From assembly GCF_001597725.1 (NCBI RefSeq), contig NZ_LUTR01000012.1, positions 1-64,000 on the forward strand: 64,000 bases of DNA, given 5' to 3'. Within the stretch, counting starts at the first letter, position 1; each line of letters opens with the position of its first letter. A program made the position numbers and the translations under genes. Of the stretch, positions 28,155 through 38,379 are shown piece by piece. Origin of the DNA: Neptuniibacter marinus. GTDB taxonomy: Bacteria; Pseudomonadota; Gammaproteobacteria; Pseudomonadales; Balneatricaceae. The notes beneath the pieces are model-generated. The model was not told the origin of the DNA. It made no database searches and worked only from the letters and a program-made list of their open reading frames with translations.

Positions 28155-28982
28155 GTGAACTCACAACCCATTCTTGCATTTATCGGTGTTGGCAATATGG
28201 CTCGTGCTATTATTGGCGGCTTACTTAGTAATGGCTACCCAGCAGATAAGATATGGGCAAGTGAGCCAGATATCAAAGGCTTAGCCGATCTTGCCAAGCA
28301 GGGCTTACACACGACATCAGATAATAATGCAGCTGTCGCCGCCGCTGATTTAGTTGTCTTAGCCGTTAAACCTCAAGTATTAAAGACAGTTGCACAGGGT
28401 ATTGCAGCAACAGTTCAGACACAGAAACCGTTAATCGTTTCTATTGCTGCCGGCATTCTTGCTCCAAGTATTGATAAATGGCTAGGCAGTGACATTGCCA
28501 TTGTACGTTGCATGCCAAATACACCCGCCTTGGTAAAAACAGGTGCGAGTGCTCTATACGCCAACCATCAAGTTTCCCCAGAACAACGCTTACAAGCAGA
28601 AACCGTGCTGCAAGCTATAGGCATCGCAATTTGGGTTGAACAGGAATCACAACTGGATGCCGTCACCGCAGTATCAGGCTCTGGCCCTGCTTACTACTTC
28701 CTAGTGATGGAATCGATGATTGCTGCGGGTAAAAACTTAGGCTTATCCGATGAGACAGCGACTCAACTTACACTACAAACTGCACTCGGCGCTGCAAAAA
28801 TGGCCTTAAATAGTGATGTAGATCCAGCTGAACTCCGTCGTCGTGTCACATCACCTAAAGGTACCACTGAGCAAGCTATATTACGTTTTATAGAGGGCGG
28901 CTTACCGGACCTGTTTGATACGGCAATGAAAGCCTGTAATGATCGCTCAGTTGAACTGGCTGAAGAACTGGGCAAAGATTAA
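28155..28982 (+). CDS. proC: Pyrroline-5-carboxylate reductase
   Basis: Reduces pyrroline-5-carboxylate to proline with NAD(P)H in the cytoplasm. The 275-aa protein has the N-terminal Rossmann motif FIGVGNMARAIIGG, the CMPNTPALV block and the C-terminal signature AVSGSGPAYYF...RRRVTSPKGTTEQAI. The start is GTG at 28155, 6 nt after an AAGGA site. Confidence 0.97.
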   Translation: MNSQPILAFIGVGNMARAIIGGLLSNGYPADKIWASEPDIKGLADLAKQGLHTTSDNNAAVAAADLVVLAVKPQVLKTVAQGIAATVQTQKPLIVSIAAGILAPSIDKWLGSDIAIVRCMPNTPALVKTGASALYANHQVSPEQRLQAETVLQAIGIAIWVEQESQLDAVTAVSGSGPAYYFLVMESMIAAGKNLGLSDETATQLTLQTALGAAKMALNSDVDPAELRRRVTSPKGTTEQAILRFIEGGLPDLFDTAMKACNDRSVELAEELGKD

Positions 28983-29103
28983 CATACGAAACCTAATATA
29001 AATTTCAACTCGATGAGACAAGCTTCTATACTCTTATACTTTTATACTGTTGCAAAACAGGGGCTTGTTCTCTTTAACTTAATTTAGTCATATAGGAATT
29101 ATC

Positions 29104-29649
29104 ATGGCACAGGATCCAATCATTTTGATTATCCGAACACTAGGCGAGATGTACGCATTTATCGTTGTCCTTCGCTTTTTGTTACAGGTATCCCATGCTG
29201 ACTACTACAATCCGATTTCACAAGCGATTGCCAAATTAACCAATGTTCCTATTATCGCGATAGGTCGCATCATTCCACGGATAGGTAAAATTGATCCCTC
29301 GGCCCTGCTTTATGCTGTCGCCGTGAAGATGGCCGTAGTTTCTCTGCTTGTTCTTGTATCAGGCTTAGCTATGCCTAATATCCTACAATTATCAATGTAT
29401 TCTGTTGTAGGTGTCATCGATGCTATCTTAAATATCTACTTTTGGGCTGTACTAGCCTCTGTAGTTATCAGTTGGATTGCTCCAGGAAGCTACCATCCGG
29501 GTCCTCAGTTGATTCAACAGTTAACAGAACCCGTCTTCTCTTTAGCCCGAAAAGTGATCCCACCTATTGGTGGTTTAGATTTATCGCCTATTCTAATCTT
29601 TATCGTCATCCAAATTTTACAGTCTCAATTAGGCAGGTTGCTCTATTAA
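29104..29649 (+). CDS. yggT: YggT family membrane protein
   Basis: A 181-aa inner-membrane protein with two YGGT repeats (about residues 10-85 and 105-180), each two hydrophobic helices with a conserved NPI/IPPI...DLSP-type end. Homologues are implicated in membrane or cytokinesis-related functions and osmotic tolerance, without a defined activity. An AGGAA site precedes the ATG. It ends one base before yggU. Confidence 0.9.
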   Translation: MAQDPIILIIRTLGEMYAFIVVLRFLLQVSHADYYNPISQAIAKLTNVPIIAIGRIIPRIGKIDPSALLYAVAVKMAVVSLLVLVSGLAMPNILQLSMYSVVGVIDAILNIYFWAVLASVVISWIAPGSYHPGPQLIQQLTEPVFSLARKVIPPIGGLDLSPILIFIVIQILQSQLGRLLY

Positions 29650-29650
29650 T

Positions 29651-29941
29651 ATGAACTGGTACCAATGGCAGTCAGATAACCTTTTACTGAACTGCCATTT
29701 ACAACCTAAAGCAAGTAAAGATGAGTTCTGCGGTTTACATGGCGATAGCCTAAAAATTCGCATTACCGCTCCCCCAGTGGATGGCAAAGCAAACGCTCAT
29801 CTTATTAAATTCCTTGCTAAACAGTTTGGCGTAGCTAAGAATGCAGTAAGTGTTATCAAGGGTGAGCTTGCACGTCAAAAACGCGTTAAAATAGCTCAAC
29901 CAAAGAAAATTCCTGAACAACTGAATATCGAGATTCAATAA
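29651..29941 (+). CDS. yggU: DUF167 family protein YggU
   Basis: A 96-aa small basic protein with the DUF167 pattern LQPKASKDEFCGLHG..LKIRITAPPVDGKANAHLIKFLAK and the later KGELARQKRV block. Its function is unknown. The start lies one base after yggT ends, so it is translationally coupled. Confidence 0.92.
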   Translation: MNWYQWQSDNLLLNCHLQPKASKDEFCGLHGDSLKIRITAPPVDGKANAHLIKFLAKQFGVAKNAVSVIKGELARQKRVKIAQPKKIPEQLNIEIQ

Positions 29942-30080
29942 CGTGGCTGCATTATCTTACATCCCTCTCAATCACCTGCTCATCTTTTATGAGATGTGAC
30001 GCTCGCCTAAAGAAAATGGATAAGCTTAAGGTCATTACATGGCCTGTTGATAGATAGTATTTAAAGAGTCGAGTTGAGAA

Positions 30081-31250
30081 ATGCCAGCTGTTATTCCAGA
30101 AGATTCTGTTGGAATCGTCCAACCTCAAAAAATTGATTTTAATGAACCCTTACAACTCAGTTGCGGCCGAGTACTTGATAGCTACCACCTTATGGTCGAA
30201 ACCTATGGCGAGCTAAACGCAGACTGTTCCAACGCTATTTTGATCTGCCACGCACTCTCTGGAAACCATCATGTTGCTGGATACCACAGTCACGAAGATA
30301 AAAAACCCGGCTGGTGGGATTCTGCTATAGGTCCAGGCAAAGCGATAGATACAAATAAGTTTTTCGTTATCGGCCTTAACAACCTTGGTGGTTGTCATGG
30401 TTCCAGTGGCCCAAATCAACCCAATCCTGAAACTGGTCAGCCTTACGGCCCGGATTTCCCAATCATCACCGTTGATGATTGGGTAGAGAGCCAAGCCCGT
30501 TTAGCTGACCATTTTGGGATCGAACAATTTGCAGCCGTTATCGGCGGAAGTTTAGGCGGCATGCAAGCGTTACAATGGTCGATCAATTACCCAGACCGTC
30601 TTCGCCATTGTATGGTCATCGCCGCTGCAGCCAAGCTCTCTGCACAAAATATCGCCTTTAACGAAGTGGCAAGACAAGCAATCAGTAAAGACCCACAGTT
30701 TCATGATGGCCATTACTATGCTCAAGATGAAGTGCCGAAAGTTGGCTTAATGCTCGCTCGCATGCTGGGGCATATTACCTACCTTTCTGATGATGGTATG
30801 CGGAGTAAATTTGGTCGAGAACTTCGATCAGGTCAAATTAGTTATGATTTCACCCCTCAATTTGAGGTGGAATCTTACCTTCGCTATCAAGGAGAGCGCT
30901 TCTCTACTGAATTTGATGCCAATACTTATCTGCTTATGACAAAAGCATTGGATTACTTTGATCCAACCGCTACAGAGGGCAAGCCCTTGTCTGAGGTGCT
31001 GGCAAAAGCAAAAGCGAAATTTATGGTGATCTCTTTTACCACTGATTGGCGCTTCTCTCCTGAACGCTCACGAGAGATTGTGGACGCCTTAGTTGATGCC
31101 GATAAACAGGTTAGTTATGCGGAAATCGAAGCGGCGCAAGGCCATGATGCTTTCTTAATCCCGATTCCTCGCTACCTTGATGTCTTTAACGCCTATATGC
31201 AACGGGTAGAAGCTGACACTAACAGCCTGACCAGCAAGGAGCCCTCATAA
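30081..31250 (+). CDS. metX: Homoserine O-acyltransferase MetX (succinyl or acetyl)
   Basis: Activates homoserine for methionine synthesis. The 389-aa alpha/beta hydrolase shows the nucleophile Ser157 in [12 protein letters not shown], the Asp in FTTDWRF and the His in QGHDAFL, plus the [14 protein letters not shown] and [11 protein letters not shown] blocks of the MetX family. MetX enzymes of Pseudomonas-type gammaproteobacteria mostly use succinyl-CoA while many others use acetyl-CoA; I cannot decide without comparing the acyl pocket residues. It overlaps metW by one base. Confidence 0.93.
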   Translation: MPAVIPEDSVGIVQPQKIDFNEPLQLSCGRVLDSYHLMVETYGELNADCSNAILICHALSGNHHVAGYHSHEDKKPGWWDSAIGPGKAIDTNKFFVIGLNNLGGCHGSSGPNQPNPETGQPYGPDFPIITVDDWVESQARLADHFGIEQFAAVIGGSLGGMQALQWSINYPDRLRHCMVIAAAAKLSAQNIAFNEVARQAISKDPQFHDGHYYAQDEVPKVGLMLARMLGHITYLSDDGMRSKFGRELRSGQISYDFTPQFEVESYLRYQGERFSTEFDANTYLLMTKALDYFDPTATEGKPLSEVLAKAKAKFMVISFTTDWRFSPERSREIVDALVDADKQVSYAEIEAAQGHDAFLIPIPRYLDVFNAYMQRVEADTNSLTSKEPS

Positions 31251-31840
31251 TGCGCGCAGATCTAGATTTAATTAAAGATTGGGTAGAGCCCGGAAAGCGA
31301 GTTCTCGACCTCTGCTGTGGTGATGGTGAGCTTCTACACTATTTACATAGTGAAAAACAAGCATCCGGTTACGGCTTAGAAATAGGCCCAGAGAACATTA
31401 CCGAATGTATAGGCAAAGGCGTTAACGTTATTGAAAAAGATATCGAGGAAGGCCTAGCCTCAATCAAAGATAATACTTTTGACACCGTCATCATGACCCA
31501 AGCGATTCAAATCATGATGCGTCCCGATGAAATCATTGATGAAATGCTGCGCATAGGCAAAGAATGTATCGTCACTTTTCCAAATTTCGGCCATTGGCGA
31601 GCACGAGGCTACCTTGCATTCCGCGGAAAAATGCCTGTTTCTAAGTTCCTACCCTATACTTGGTATAACACACCCAATACCCACTTCTGTACATTTAAAG
31701 ACTTTGAGCGACTATGTGTAGAACGCAATATATATATCATGGAACGAACAGTTGTAGATAATGAACACCAGCATCGTTGGTGGATTCATCTATGGCCAAA
31801 TATGCTGGGTGAAATTGCTATTTATAGAATCACAAAATAA
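31250..31840 (+). CDS. metW: Methionine biosynthesis protein MetW
   Basis: A 196-aa class I methyltransferase-fold protein with the SAM-binding motif VLDLCCGDGELLHYL (about 19-33) and the MetW hallmark FPNFGHWR..RGYLAFRGKMPVS. It always follows metX in this group and is needed for full MetX activity or methionine prototrophy in several genera; its own reaction is not established. The TAATG overlap shows coupling to metX. Confidence 0.93.
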   Translation: MRADLDLIKDWVEPGKRVLDLCCGDGELLHYLHSEKQASGYGLEIGPENITECIGKGVNVIEKDIEEGLASIKDNTFDTVIMTQAIQIMMRPDEIIDEMLRIGKECIVTFPNFGHWRARGYLAFRGKMPVSKFLPYTWYNTPNTHFCTFKDFERLCVERNIYIMERTVVDNEHQHRWWIHLWPNMLGEIAIYRITK

Positions 31841-31851
31841 ATGGGGAAATT

Positions 31852-32301
31852 ATGAATCAACTAGCTAAATGGGCAGTTACGACACTACTAGCAGTGGTCA
31901 CTTTAATCAGCCAACCGCTATTTGCAGATCAATATGTATCCCATGGAAACTATGAGATACATTACAACGCCTTTAATAGCACCTTTATACAACCTGATGT
32001 TGCTAAAAACATTGGCATATCACGAAGCAAACGCAGAGCATTAATCAACGTCTCAGTTCTTAAAGTTGACGGCAATCAAAAAATACCTGTACAAGCAGTT
32101 GTCACCGGAACAGCCACTAACCTGGCGGATCAACCTCAGAAACTAGCGTTTAAAAAAATAGATGAAGGTAGCGCAATCTACTATTTAGCTCATTTTGGAT
32201 TCACCAACAGCCAAGTCTTTCGTTTGGCTCTAGATGTACAGCCCGATCCAAATCAACCCGCCTTCACGGTTAAGTTTGAACAACGTTTTTACGAAGACTA
32301 A
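31852..32301 (+). CDS. Periplasmic DUF4426 protein
   Basis: A 149-aa exported protein. A signal peptide of about 25 residues ends in PLFA-DQYV, and the mature part is the beta-rich DUF4426 domain (HGNYEIHYNAFNSTFIQPDVAKNIGI). The function is unknown; it is regularly found between metW and rdgB in Pseudomonas-like genomes. It starts 11 bp after metW and is followed by a terminator, so it closes the metX-metW transcript. Confidence 0.85.
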   Translation: MNQLAKWAVTTLLAVVTLISQPLFADQYVSHGNYEIHYNAFNSTFIQPDVAKNIGISRSKRRALINVSVLKVDGNQKIPVQAVVTGTATNLADQPQKLAFKKIDEGSAIYYLAHFGFTNSQVFRLALDVQPDPNQPAFTVKFEQRFYED

Positions 32302-32319
32302 ACTTCACTAAAGGTCATG

Positions 32320-32350
32320 AAAAAGTGTGCATATCATGCACACTTTTTTT
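32320..32350 (+). terminator. Rho-independent terminator after the DUF4426 gene
   Basis: An A-tract, GTGTGCA-TATCA-TGCACAC and seven T: a perfect 7-bp stem 24 bp after the stop codon. Confidence 0.9.
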
Positions 32351-32399
32351 GTATACCCCCACTTAATTAAAAGCGCTACATAAGAAAAAGGCAGCAAAC

Positions 32400-33020
32400 A
32401 TGGTCCAGAAGATTGTTTTAGCTAGTGGAAATAAAGGGAAACTAAATGAGTTCAACCACGCACTAAGTGAACTCAATGTAGAAGTCATTCCACAAGCCCA
32501 ATTTGATGTCCCCGATGCCGACGAAACAGGTCAAAGCTTTGTTGAAAATGCAATTTTAAAAGCCCGTCATGCCGCAAAAATTACCGGTTTACCTGCACTA
32601 GCAGATGATTCAGGTCTTGAAGTCGATGCCCTCAATGGAGCCCCGGGAATCTATTCTGCCCGTTTCTCAGGTTTAGATGCCAACGATGCAAAAAATAATG
32701 CATTGCTATTAGAAAAACTAACTGGTTTAGGGGCAGAGCAACGCAGCGCACGTTTTCGCTGTGTACTTGCCTTTATGCGCCATGCAACCGATCCCACCCC
32801 TTTAATTTGCCAAGGAACCTGGGACGGCATCATTCTTGAAAAAGAATGCGGAGAACAAGGCTTTGGTTATGATCCGCTGTTTTGGGTGCCTGAATTAAAT
32901 AGCGCATCAGCTCAACTAAGCCCAACACAGAAAAACAAAGTCAGTCACCGTGGGCAAGCTGTAGCACTGCTCAAAAAGACGATAGCTCCTTATTTAGCAT
33001 CGATTAAAACATCGAACTGA
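32400..33020 (+). CDS. rdgB: dITP/XTP pyrophosphatase
   Basis: Removes non-canonical purine triphosphates (ITP, dITP, XTP) from the nucleotide pool. The 206-aa HAM1/RdgB protein has the N-terminal ASGNKGKLNEF, PDADETGQSFVENAILKARHAA, the catalytic-region ADDSGLEVDALNGAPGIYSARFSG and C-terminal GFGYDPLFWVPE. It pairs with hemW as in E. coli. Confidence 0.96.
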   Translation: MVQKIVLASGNKGKLNEFNHALSELNVEVIPQAQFDVPDADETGQSFVENAILKARHAAKITGLPALADDSGLEVDALNGAPGIYSARFSGLDANDAKNNALLLEKLTGLGAEQRSARFRCVLAFMRHATDPTPLICQGTWDGIILEKECGEQGFGYDPLFWVPELNSASAQLSPTQKNKVSHRGQAVALLKKTIAPYLASIKTSN

Positions 33021-33036
33021 GCGATTAATATCTCCT

Positions 33037-34173
33037 ATGAGCCTTCTACTCCCACCACTCTCACTTTATATACACGTACCATGGTGTGTGCAGAAATGCC
33101 CCTATTGTGACTTTAATTCCCATGCTCAGCGTGAGGCTTTACCCGAAGCCGGTTATATTAAAACACTGCTTGATGACTTAAATGACGAGCGCCAATTTGC
33201 CCAAGGCCGTGAGATACAGAGTATCTTTATTGGTGGAGGAACCCCCAGCTTATTCAGTGCCGATAGCTATAAACACTTACTACAGAAAATCCACACTATC
33301 ATTCCTATCCGCACCGACGCAGAAATTACTCTGGAGGCAAATCCAGGTACTTTTGAGAGAAATAAATTTATTGGCTACAGAGAAGCAGGCATCAATCGCC
33401 TGTCTATCGGCATCCAAAGCTTTAATGATTCACAGCTAACAGCCCTAGGACGTATTCATTGTGCAGACGAAGCGATAAAAGCAGCAGCCTTAGCGCGTGA
33501 GCTCTTCCCTAAGCTGAATTTAGATCTTATGCACGGTTTACCCAACCAAACAGAAGATGATGCCTTAGCCGATCTACAGCAAGCTATTGATCTTCAACCC
33601 GATCACCTTTCGTGGTATCAGCTCACCATCGAGCCAAATACAGAGTTTCATGCCAAACCACCTCAACTTCCGGTGGATGAAACACTATGGTCCATTCAAG
33701 AAAAAGGGCTCCAGCACATCCAACAAGCAGGATTCGAACAATATGAAATATCCGCTTACACTAAAGGGAATACTCCATCACAACATAACTTAAACTATTG
33801 GACCTTCGGTGATTACATAGGCATAGGGGCAGGTGCCCACGGCAAAATTACTTTATTAGAAGAACAACAAATTATTCGTCGTTGGAAACAGAAACAACCT
33901 AAAGCTTATATGCAACCTAGTAGCCGACTGGTAGGTCATGAGCTTATAGAACAAGGTGATCGTGCTTTTGAGTTTATGTTGAACGCCCTGCGCTTACATA
34001 AAGGAGTACCTAAACAGTTATTTTCTGAACGTACAGGTATCCCACTAACCACACTATCGCCGCTGCTTGATAGCGCAATAAAGAGAGGGCTACTAAGCGC
34101 ATCCCATAATCGCTTAGTACCGACTCAACAAGGCCGCTTATTCTTAAATGATCTGCTAGAGATATTTCTTTAA
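33037..34173 (+). CDS. hemW: Radical SAM heme chaperone HemW
   Basis: A 378-aa radical SAM protein of the HemN-like group. The 4Fe-4S motif is C17-VQK-C21-PY-C24, followed by GGGTPSLF (SAM binding), EANPGTFE and HNLNYW. The extra N-terminal Cys of true coproporphyrinogen dehydrogenase HemN is absent. HemW binds heme and inserts it into respiratory proteins. It follows rdgB by 16 bp and ends at a bidirectional terminator. Confidence 0.94.
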   Translation: MSLLLPPLSLYIHVPWCVQKCPYCDFNSHAQREALPEAGYIKTLLDDLNDERQFAQGREIQSIFIGGGTPSLFSADSYKHLLQKIHTIIPIRTDAEITLEANPGTFERNKFIGYREAGINRLSIGIQSFNDSQLTALGRIHCADEAIKAAALARELFPKLNLDLMHGLPNQTEDDALADLQQAIDLQPDHLSWYQLTIEPNTEFHAKPPQLPVDETLWSIQEKGLQHIQQAGFEQYEISAYTKGNTPSQHNLNYWTFGDYIGIGAGAHGKITLLEEQQIIRRWKQKQPKAYMQPSSRLVGHELIEQGDRAFEFMLNALRLHKGVPKQLFSERTGIPLTTLSPLLDSAIKRGLLSASHNRLVPTQQGRLFLNDLLEIFL

Positions 34174-34298
34174 GCTAGATAGCAAAGGCAATAATGACCT
34201 TAGCTTGTCGATTAAAAATCAAGTCACCATCAGTCCAGATAAGCCCCCATAACAGCCTACGTTGACCTACATTTGCAGCGACATAAACTGTTACACAT

Positions 34299-34328
34299 AA
34301 AAAAAGCGTGGCATACCACGCTTTTTTT
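34299..34328. terminator. Bidirectional terminator downstream of hemW
   Basis: An A-tract, AGCGTGG-CATA-CCACGCT and a T-tract: a 7-bp perfect stem between convergent hemW and the 34351-34974 gene. Confidence 0.88.
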
Positions 34329-34350
34329 ATACCCATCTGCTGAGTCTTTG

Positions 34351-34974
34351 TTAAACCTTATCCGCTCGTCTTTTGCTAATTACTTGCCACAAAAGTTCCA
34401 CTGCTGCGATAACCAGCAACGAATAACCCATTAACTCTGTACCTTCTTCCGCTATATTTTTTACCACTCGCACATAACCATCACCCATGACAGCTTCCCA
34501 AAACGAACCTCGGCCAAACAATCTTGAGAAGGCCAAAACAACCAGAATCCCGCTCAGAAAAATACCAGCACTGGCAGAACGGGAAAATTCAATCAAGGAT
34601 TCCTTGATGGGATAAGACTGCTTAAACAAGTAAAATGCCGACGCCGCGATAGAACTGTAAACTAATACTTGCCAAGCGCCATCAAAAAGCTCCTCATCTA
34701 AAAATGCATCAAGCTCTCGAATAAACATTAAACCAACTAATGTCGCCACCACTACAAGTGCAGGCCTGAGCGACTGGCTTAATTTTGCCGCTATAAAAAA
34801 CACCACACAGCTAATAAATGCAAACGCGTCATGCATATATTCAGTGGTCGAATGCTCACCATAATCACTGTTCCTCAATTGGGAGTAGCCTTCCATTGAA
34901 AAAACGTGCACTACACCCACAATAAATAATAAATAAAACAGAGAGCGTAGCATTAGCATTGCAAATGACTGCAT
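34351..34974 (-). CDS. Hypothetical integral membrane protein
   Basis: I do not recognise this 207-aa protein. It has about six hydrophobic segments (near 5-25, 48-66, 70-90, 102-120, 133-152 and 180-200). Charged motifs sit at the membrane edges: FIRELDAFLDEELFD (about 84-98) and EEGTELMGYSLLV (about 175-187). The acidic RE.D..LDE and EEG.EL patterns suggest a conserved family with an ion- or ligand-binding role, but no function can be given. It is monocistronic, ends at the hemW terminator, and has a 225-bp upstream spacer in which I see no gene. Confidence 0.72.
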   Translation of the reverse strand: MQSFAMLMLRSLFYLLFIVGVVHVFSMEGYSQLRNSDYGEHSTTEYMHDAFAFISCVVFFIAAKLSQSLRPALVVVATLVGLMFIRELDAFLDEELFDGAWQVLVYSSIAASAFYLFKQSYPIKESLIEFSRSASAGIFLSGILVVLAFSRLFGRGSFWEAVMGDGYVRVVKNIAEEGTELMGYSLLVIAAVELLWQVISKRRADKV

Positions 34975-35199
34975 TACAATAATCCATTTAATTCAAATAG
35001 CTAGAAAGAATACACCATACCCCGAGTCTGAAGTTAGCAACGTACCGCTGCCTTTGGTGCACTAAAGTGGAGCTCATTTTATAGGAAACTGCACTTAAGA
35101 CAAAAGAATTAATAAATTGTTCACAGTAAAGTAAGAAAACTGACATTAAAAAAGGATAGGACAACAGGTTGTACTTTATAATCCATTTGGAATGGATAC

Positions 35200-35919
35200 T
35201 TACAAAACCACCTTATTAACAGCCTCCTCACTAATTTCTTCAACTTTTACCACTATTTCACTCAAGCAATTTACTTCTTTGCTGGCATTTGGGATATGAG
35301 CGTCTTGCTTCAGGTTAACCCAGATTGTCCACAAACCTGCGGCTTCAGCTCCCACAATATCATGCTCTGGGTTGTCACCTACATGTACAACTTGCTCGGG
35401 ACGCAAGTTTGTATACGCTAACATCTGCTCAAACATGAGCGGGTGGGGCTTCATCGCACCTACATCATCGGCTTTGAACTGAAAATCCATAAGATCTGAC
35501 AAACCCACTTTATGTATATCTGCATTCCCATTACTTAACGCACCCAGTAAATAACCTTGTTCCTTTAACGCCGACAACATCTCGCGGGCATGTTCAAAAA
35601 AACTAATTTGCTGGCGCGCATGTAAAAAAACATCAAAGGCTTGCTCTGTTAATAACTCAACATCTTGCGCCGAATAGCCCGCCTTCTCTAAACCAAAGCG
35701 TAATTGAGCCATTCTAATTTGAGTCACACTATGGGCAATATCAGGCTGTTCTGACAAAACAATCGTTCTTAATAGGGCTAAATCCTTTAACTGATAGCAG
35801 CGAGTAAACGCAGGCGCATATTGAGCCAACCAATCAAACATTGTCTGATTGGCCTGTTTTATAACGGGATCAACAGCCCATAAAGTGTCATCAAGATCAA
35901 AGGTTATACATTTAATCAT
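35200..35919 (-). CDS. yigB: HAD-superfamily hydrolase, YigB-like
   Basis: A 239-aa haloacid-dehalogenase-type phosphatase. Motif I is FDLDDTLW (nucleophile Asp8, acid/base Asp10), motif II is in GALSNGN, motif III Lys is in MKPHPLMF and motif IV is HVGDNPEHDIVGA. E. coli YigB dephosphorylates FMN and other small phosphates and lies at the same place after xerC. It overlaps xerC by four bases (ATGA). Confidence 0.9.
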   Translation of the reverse strand: MIKCITFDLDDTLWAVDPVIKQANQTMFDWLAQYAPAFTRCYQLKDLALLRTIVLSEQPDIAHSVTQIRMAQLRFGLEKAGYSAQDVELLTEQAFDVFLHARQQISFFEHAREMLSALKEQGYLLGALSNGNADIHKVGLSDLMDFQFKADDVGAMKPHPLMFEQMLAYTNLRPEQVVHVGDNPEHDIVGAEAAGLWTIWVNLKQDAHIPNASKEVNCLSEIVVKVEEISEEAVNKVVL

Positions 35920-36815
35920 TTCTTTGCCTTTTTATGTGCCCTAGGATGCGCACCTTCATAAACCTGCATTAAATGCTGAAAATCTAAGTGAGTATAGATC
36001 TGGGTCGTGGAGATATCTTCATGCCCCAAAAGTTCTTGCACAGCACGTAGATCTCCACTGGATTCCAACATGTGACTCGCAAAACTATGTCTCAAGCGAT
36101 GAGGGTGAACTTTGCCTTGCAGCCCTAACCGTTTACCCCAGTAATCCATACGCTGCTGCACGGCCCTAACCGAGATACGACTACCCCGTTTGCTAACAAA
36201 AAGCGCACTCTCGCTATAATCGGCCAGCTCATGCCGATAATCCAACCAGCGATCAATCGCCGCAATCGCTTTACCGCCAATAGGCAACATACGCATTTTA
36301 CTGCCTTTACCGGTAACTCTTAAGCTATGGTCCGCTAAATCGATACTATGCATATCTAAGCTAACAAGTTCAGAGATACGCAAACCCGATGAATAGATCA
36401 ACTCCATAATTGCAGCATCTCTAGCAGACACTGCGTCAATAATAGGAATATCTAATAACTGGACCATCTGATCTGCATCCAGTGTACTAGGAAGTTTACG
36501 TGATGATTTTGGCGCCTGAACCGCAAGCGCAGGGTTTTGCTCGACTAGGCGCTCTCGGGCAAGAAAACGATAAAAACTACGCGTAGCAGACAGCGCCCGT
36601 TGAATACTAGCGCCAGATAGCCCCTGCCGATGAATTTTAGCCACAAACTGGCGAACGTGTTTGGCTTCTACATTAGCCCACTGAGATAGGTCCTGCTCAT
36701 CAATGAAGTCACTAAACTTTGCAAGATCACGTGCATAGTTATCTAGCGTATGATGAGACAGTTGCTTTTCAGTAGAGAGATAGTGCAAAAACTGCTCAAG
36801 CTGAGCTTCCTTCAA
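35916..36815 (-). CDS. xerC: Tyrosine recombinase XerC
   Basis: A 299-aa site-specific recombinase that acts with XerD at dif to resolve chromosome dimers at cell division. An N-terminal SAM-like DNA-binding domain (1-100) is followed by the catalytic domain, with Arg146 (GLRISEL), Lys170, His239 and Arg242 (HPHRLRHSFA), His265 and the nucleophile Tyr274. It lies in the lptM-lysA-dapF-DUF484-xerC-yigB operon, as in E. coli, which distinguishes it from XerD. Confidence 0.95.
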   Translation of the reverse strand: MKEAQLEQFLHYLSTEKQLSHHTLDNYARDLAKFSDFIDEQDLSQWANVEAKHVRQFVAKIHRQGLSGASIQRALSATRSFYRFLARERLVEQNPALAVQAPKSSRKLPSTLDADQMVQLLDIPIIDAVSARDAAIMELIYSSGLRISELVSLDMHSIDLADHSLRVTGKGSKMRMLPIGGKAIAAIDRWLDYRHELADYSESALFVSKRGSRISVRAVQQRMDYWGKRLGLQGKVHPHRLRHSFASHMLESSGDLRAVQELLGHEDISTTQIYTHLDFQHLMQVYEGAHPRAHKKAKK

Positions 36816-36845
36816 ACTATCTTCTCCATCTTGTTGTGTGAAAAT

Positions 36846-37529
36846 TTAATATTCCTGTTGGCGCATAATCCGATAAGCAACACGACTTAACACTTCACCA
36901 ACGTAACTAAGCAAAACAGTTCCTTGACTACTTGTGAAATAATTAGGATCAAAACTACCGACAGCCAATAAACCTAAAGCCTCTCCCTGAACTAAAGGCA
37001 CTACCGCCGCAGATTGCACTTTGATCGCGTCAGCCGCAAAAATAAACTCGTTTTCAGCCTTACTTAATTGTCCACAGCTCGGAAGATTGGTACTCATCAA
37101 CCCACTGATAACACTAGCGCTATCTTGATCCATCAGACGCAAATTATTGACATCCAAAGGTTTATGGGTAAATAAAATCAATGAGGTTGTATCACTCGCA
37201 AAATCCTGACAAAGACTTTCATCAATAGCGACCGCTATATCATCTAATGTTTCAGATTCGAGCAAGGCAAGTACCATGCGTTTAGTTTTTTCAAACTGAA
37301 CATCATTATGACGAGCAATATCGATCAGATCTGAAAGATGTGACGTAAGATTCTGATTTTTCTCGCGCAATACAGTCGTCTGGCGCTCGACTAACGAAAC
37401 AGCTCGACCTGTATCATGAGGTACATATAACTTTTCTAGCAACTTAGCATTACGAGTAAAAAAGTCCGGATTCTGCTGTAAAAAATCAGCAACCTTTGCC
37501 TCTGTCAGCTGTTCTAATTGATCACTCAT
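36846..37529 (-). CDS. DUF484 family protein (GAF-like)
   Basis: A 227-aa cytoplasmic protein with the DUF484 N-terminus ([34 protein letters not shown]), a coiled-coil-like stretch (about 50-80) and a GAF-like C-terminal part. The function is unknown; it is the usual neighbour between dapF and xerC (YigA position). The start overlaps the dapF stop by four bases. Confidence 0.9.
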   Translation of the reverse strand: MSDQLEQLTEAKVADFLQQNPDFFTRNAKLLEKLYVPHDTGRAVSLVERQTTVLREKNQNLTSHLSDLIDIARHNDVQFEKTKRMVLALLESETLDDIAVAIDESLCQDFASDTTSLILFTHKPLDVNNLRLMDQDSASVISGLMSTNLPSCGQLSKAENEFIFAADAIKVQSAAVVPLVQGEALGLLAVGSFDPNYFTSSQGTVLLSYVGEVLSRVAYRIMRQQEY

Positions 37530-38368
37530 ATAAAAACCTGTCCTTCAAAAACCGTTGTTGCAGGCCCAGTCATAATAACGGGCTGTTCCTCACCATGCCA
37601 TTCAATCTGTAAATCACCACCAGGTAGATGCACAGTAACTGGCATATCAAGCTTACCACGCAATGCCCCTGCAACAACGGCTGCACAGGCACCTGTGCCA
37701 CAAGCTTGGGTCTCCCCTACGCCACGCTCAAATACACGTAGATTAACTTCATTACGATTAAGTACCTGCATAAAGCCAATATTAGCTTTGGCTGGGAACC
37801 GTGGGTGAGCCTCCAAAAGCGGCCCCAAGACTTCTACCGGGGCTTCATCTGTACTATTAACCAACAAAACAGCATGAGGGTTACCCATAGAAACAGCACT
37901 CAGCTCAACAGTCTGTGTCTCACCTTTCACATCCAGATCAACGGAATAGGTAATTGCCTGCTGATTAGCTACAAATGGAATAGCCTCCGGTTGAAGAATA
38001 GGCGCCCCCATATCCACTTCAACCTTTTTATCGGGATGAACCTTCAGTTGTGCACGTCCATTGGCCGTCTGCACAGTAATAGTCGTTTTACCTGTAAGCC
38101 GTTTATCACGCACAAACTTAGCAAAACAGCGAGCGCCATTACCGCAGTTTTCAACCTCCGAGCCATCTTGGTTAAAAATCCGATAACGAAAATCAACATC
38201 GGGCTCTGTCGGCGGCTCAACAATGAGTAGCTGATCAAAACCAACACCTAAGTGCCGGTCACTGAGCTTTTTTACAAGTTTAGGTGTCACTTTAATACGC
38301 TGAGTAACAAGATCCAGCACCATAAAGTCATTACCTAACCCATGCATTTTAGTGAAACGAACTAACAT
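37526..38368 (-). CDS. dapF: Diaminopimelate epimerase
   Basis: Converts LL- to meso-diaminopimelate, the lysine precursor and peptidoglycan cross-linker, by a cofactor-free two-cysteine mechanism. The 280-aa protein has Cys75 in ENCGNGARC and Cys223 in ACGTGACAA, the two catalytic thiols, and the N-terminal [12 protein letters not shown]. It lies 11 bp after lysA. Confidence 0.97.
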   Translation of the reverse strand: MLVRFTKMHGLGNDFMVLDLVTQRIKVTPKLVKKLSDRHLGVGFDQLLIVEPPTEPDVDFRYRIFNQDGSEVENCGNGARCFAKFVRDKRLTGKTTITVQTANGRAQLKVHPDKKVEVDMGAPILQPEAIPFVANQQAITYSVDLDVKGETQTVELSAVSMGNPHAVLLVNSTDEAPVEVLGPLLEAHPRFPAKANIGFMQVLNRNEVNLRVFERGVGETQACGTGACAAVVAGALRGKLDMPVTVHLPGGDLQIEWHGEEQPVIMTGPATTVFEGQVFI

Positions 38369-38379
38369 AGATAAAGCTC

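Noticed and set aside
35059-35073. GCAC-N7-GAGC, similar to an NtrC enhancer site (GCAC-N7-GTGC).
   Set aside because: It has one mismatch, no sigma-54 promoter is nearby, and the flanking genes are not nitrogen-related.
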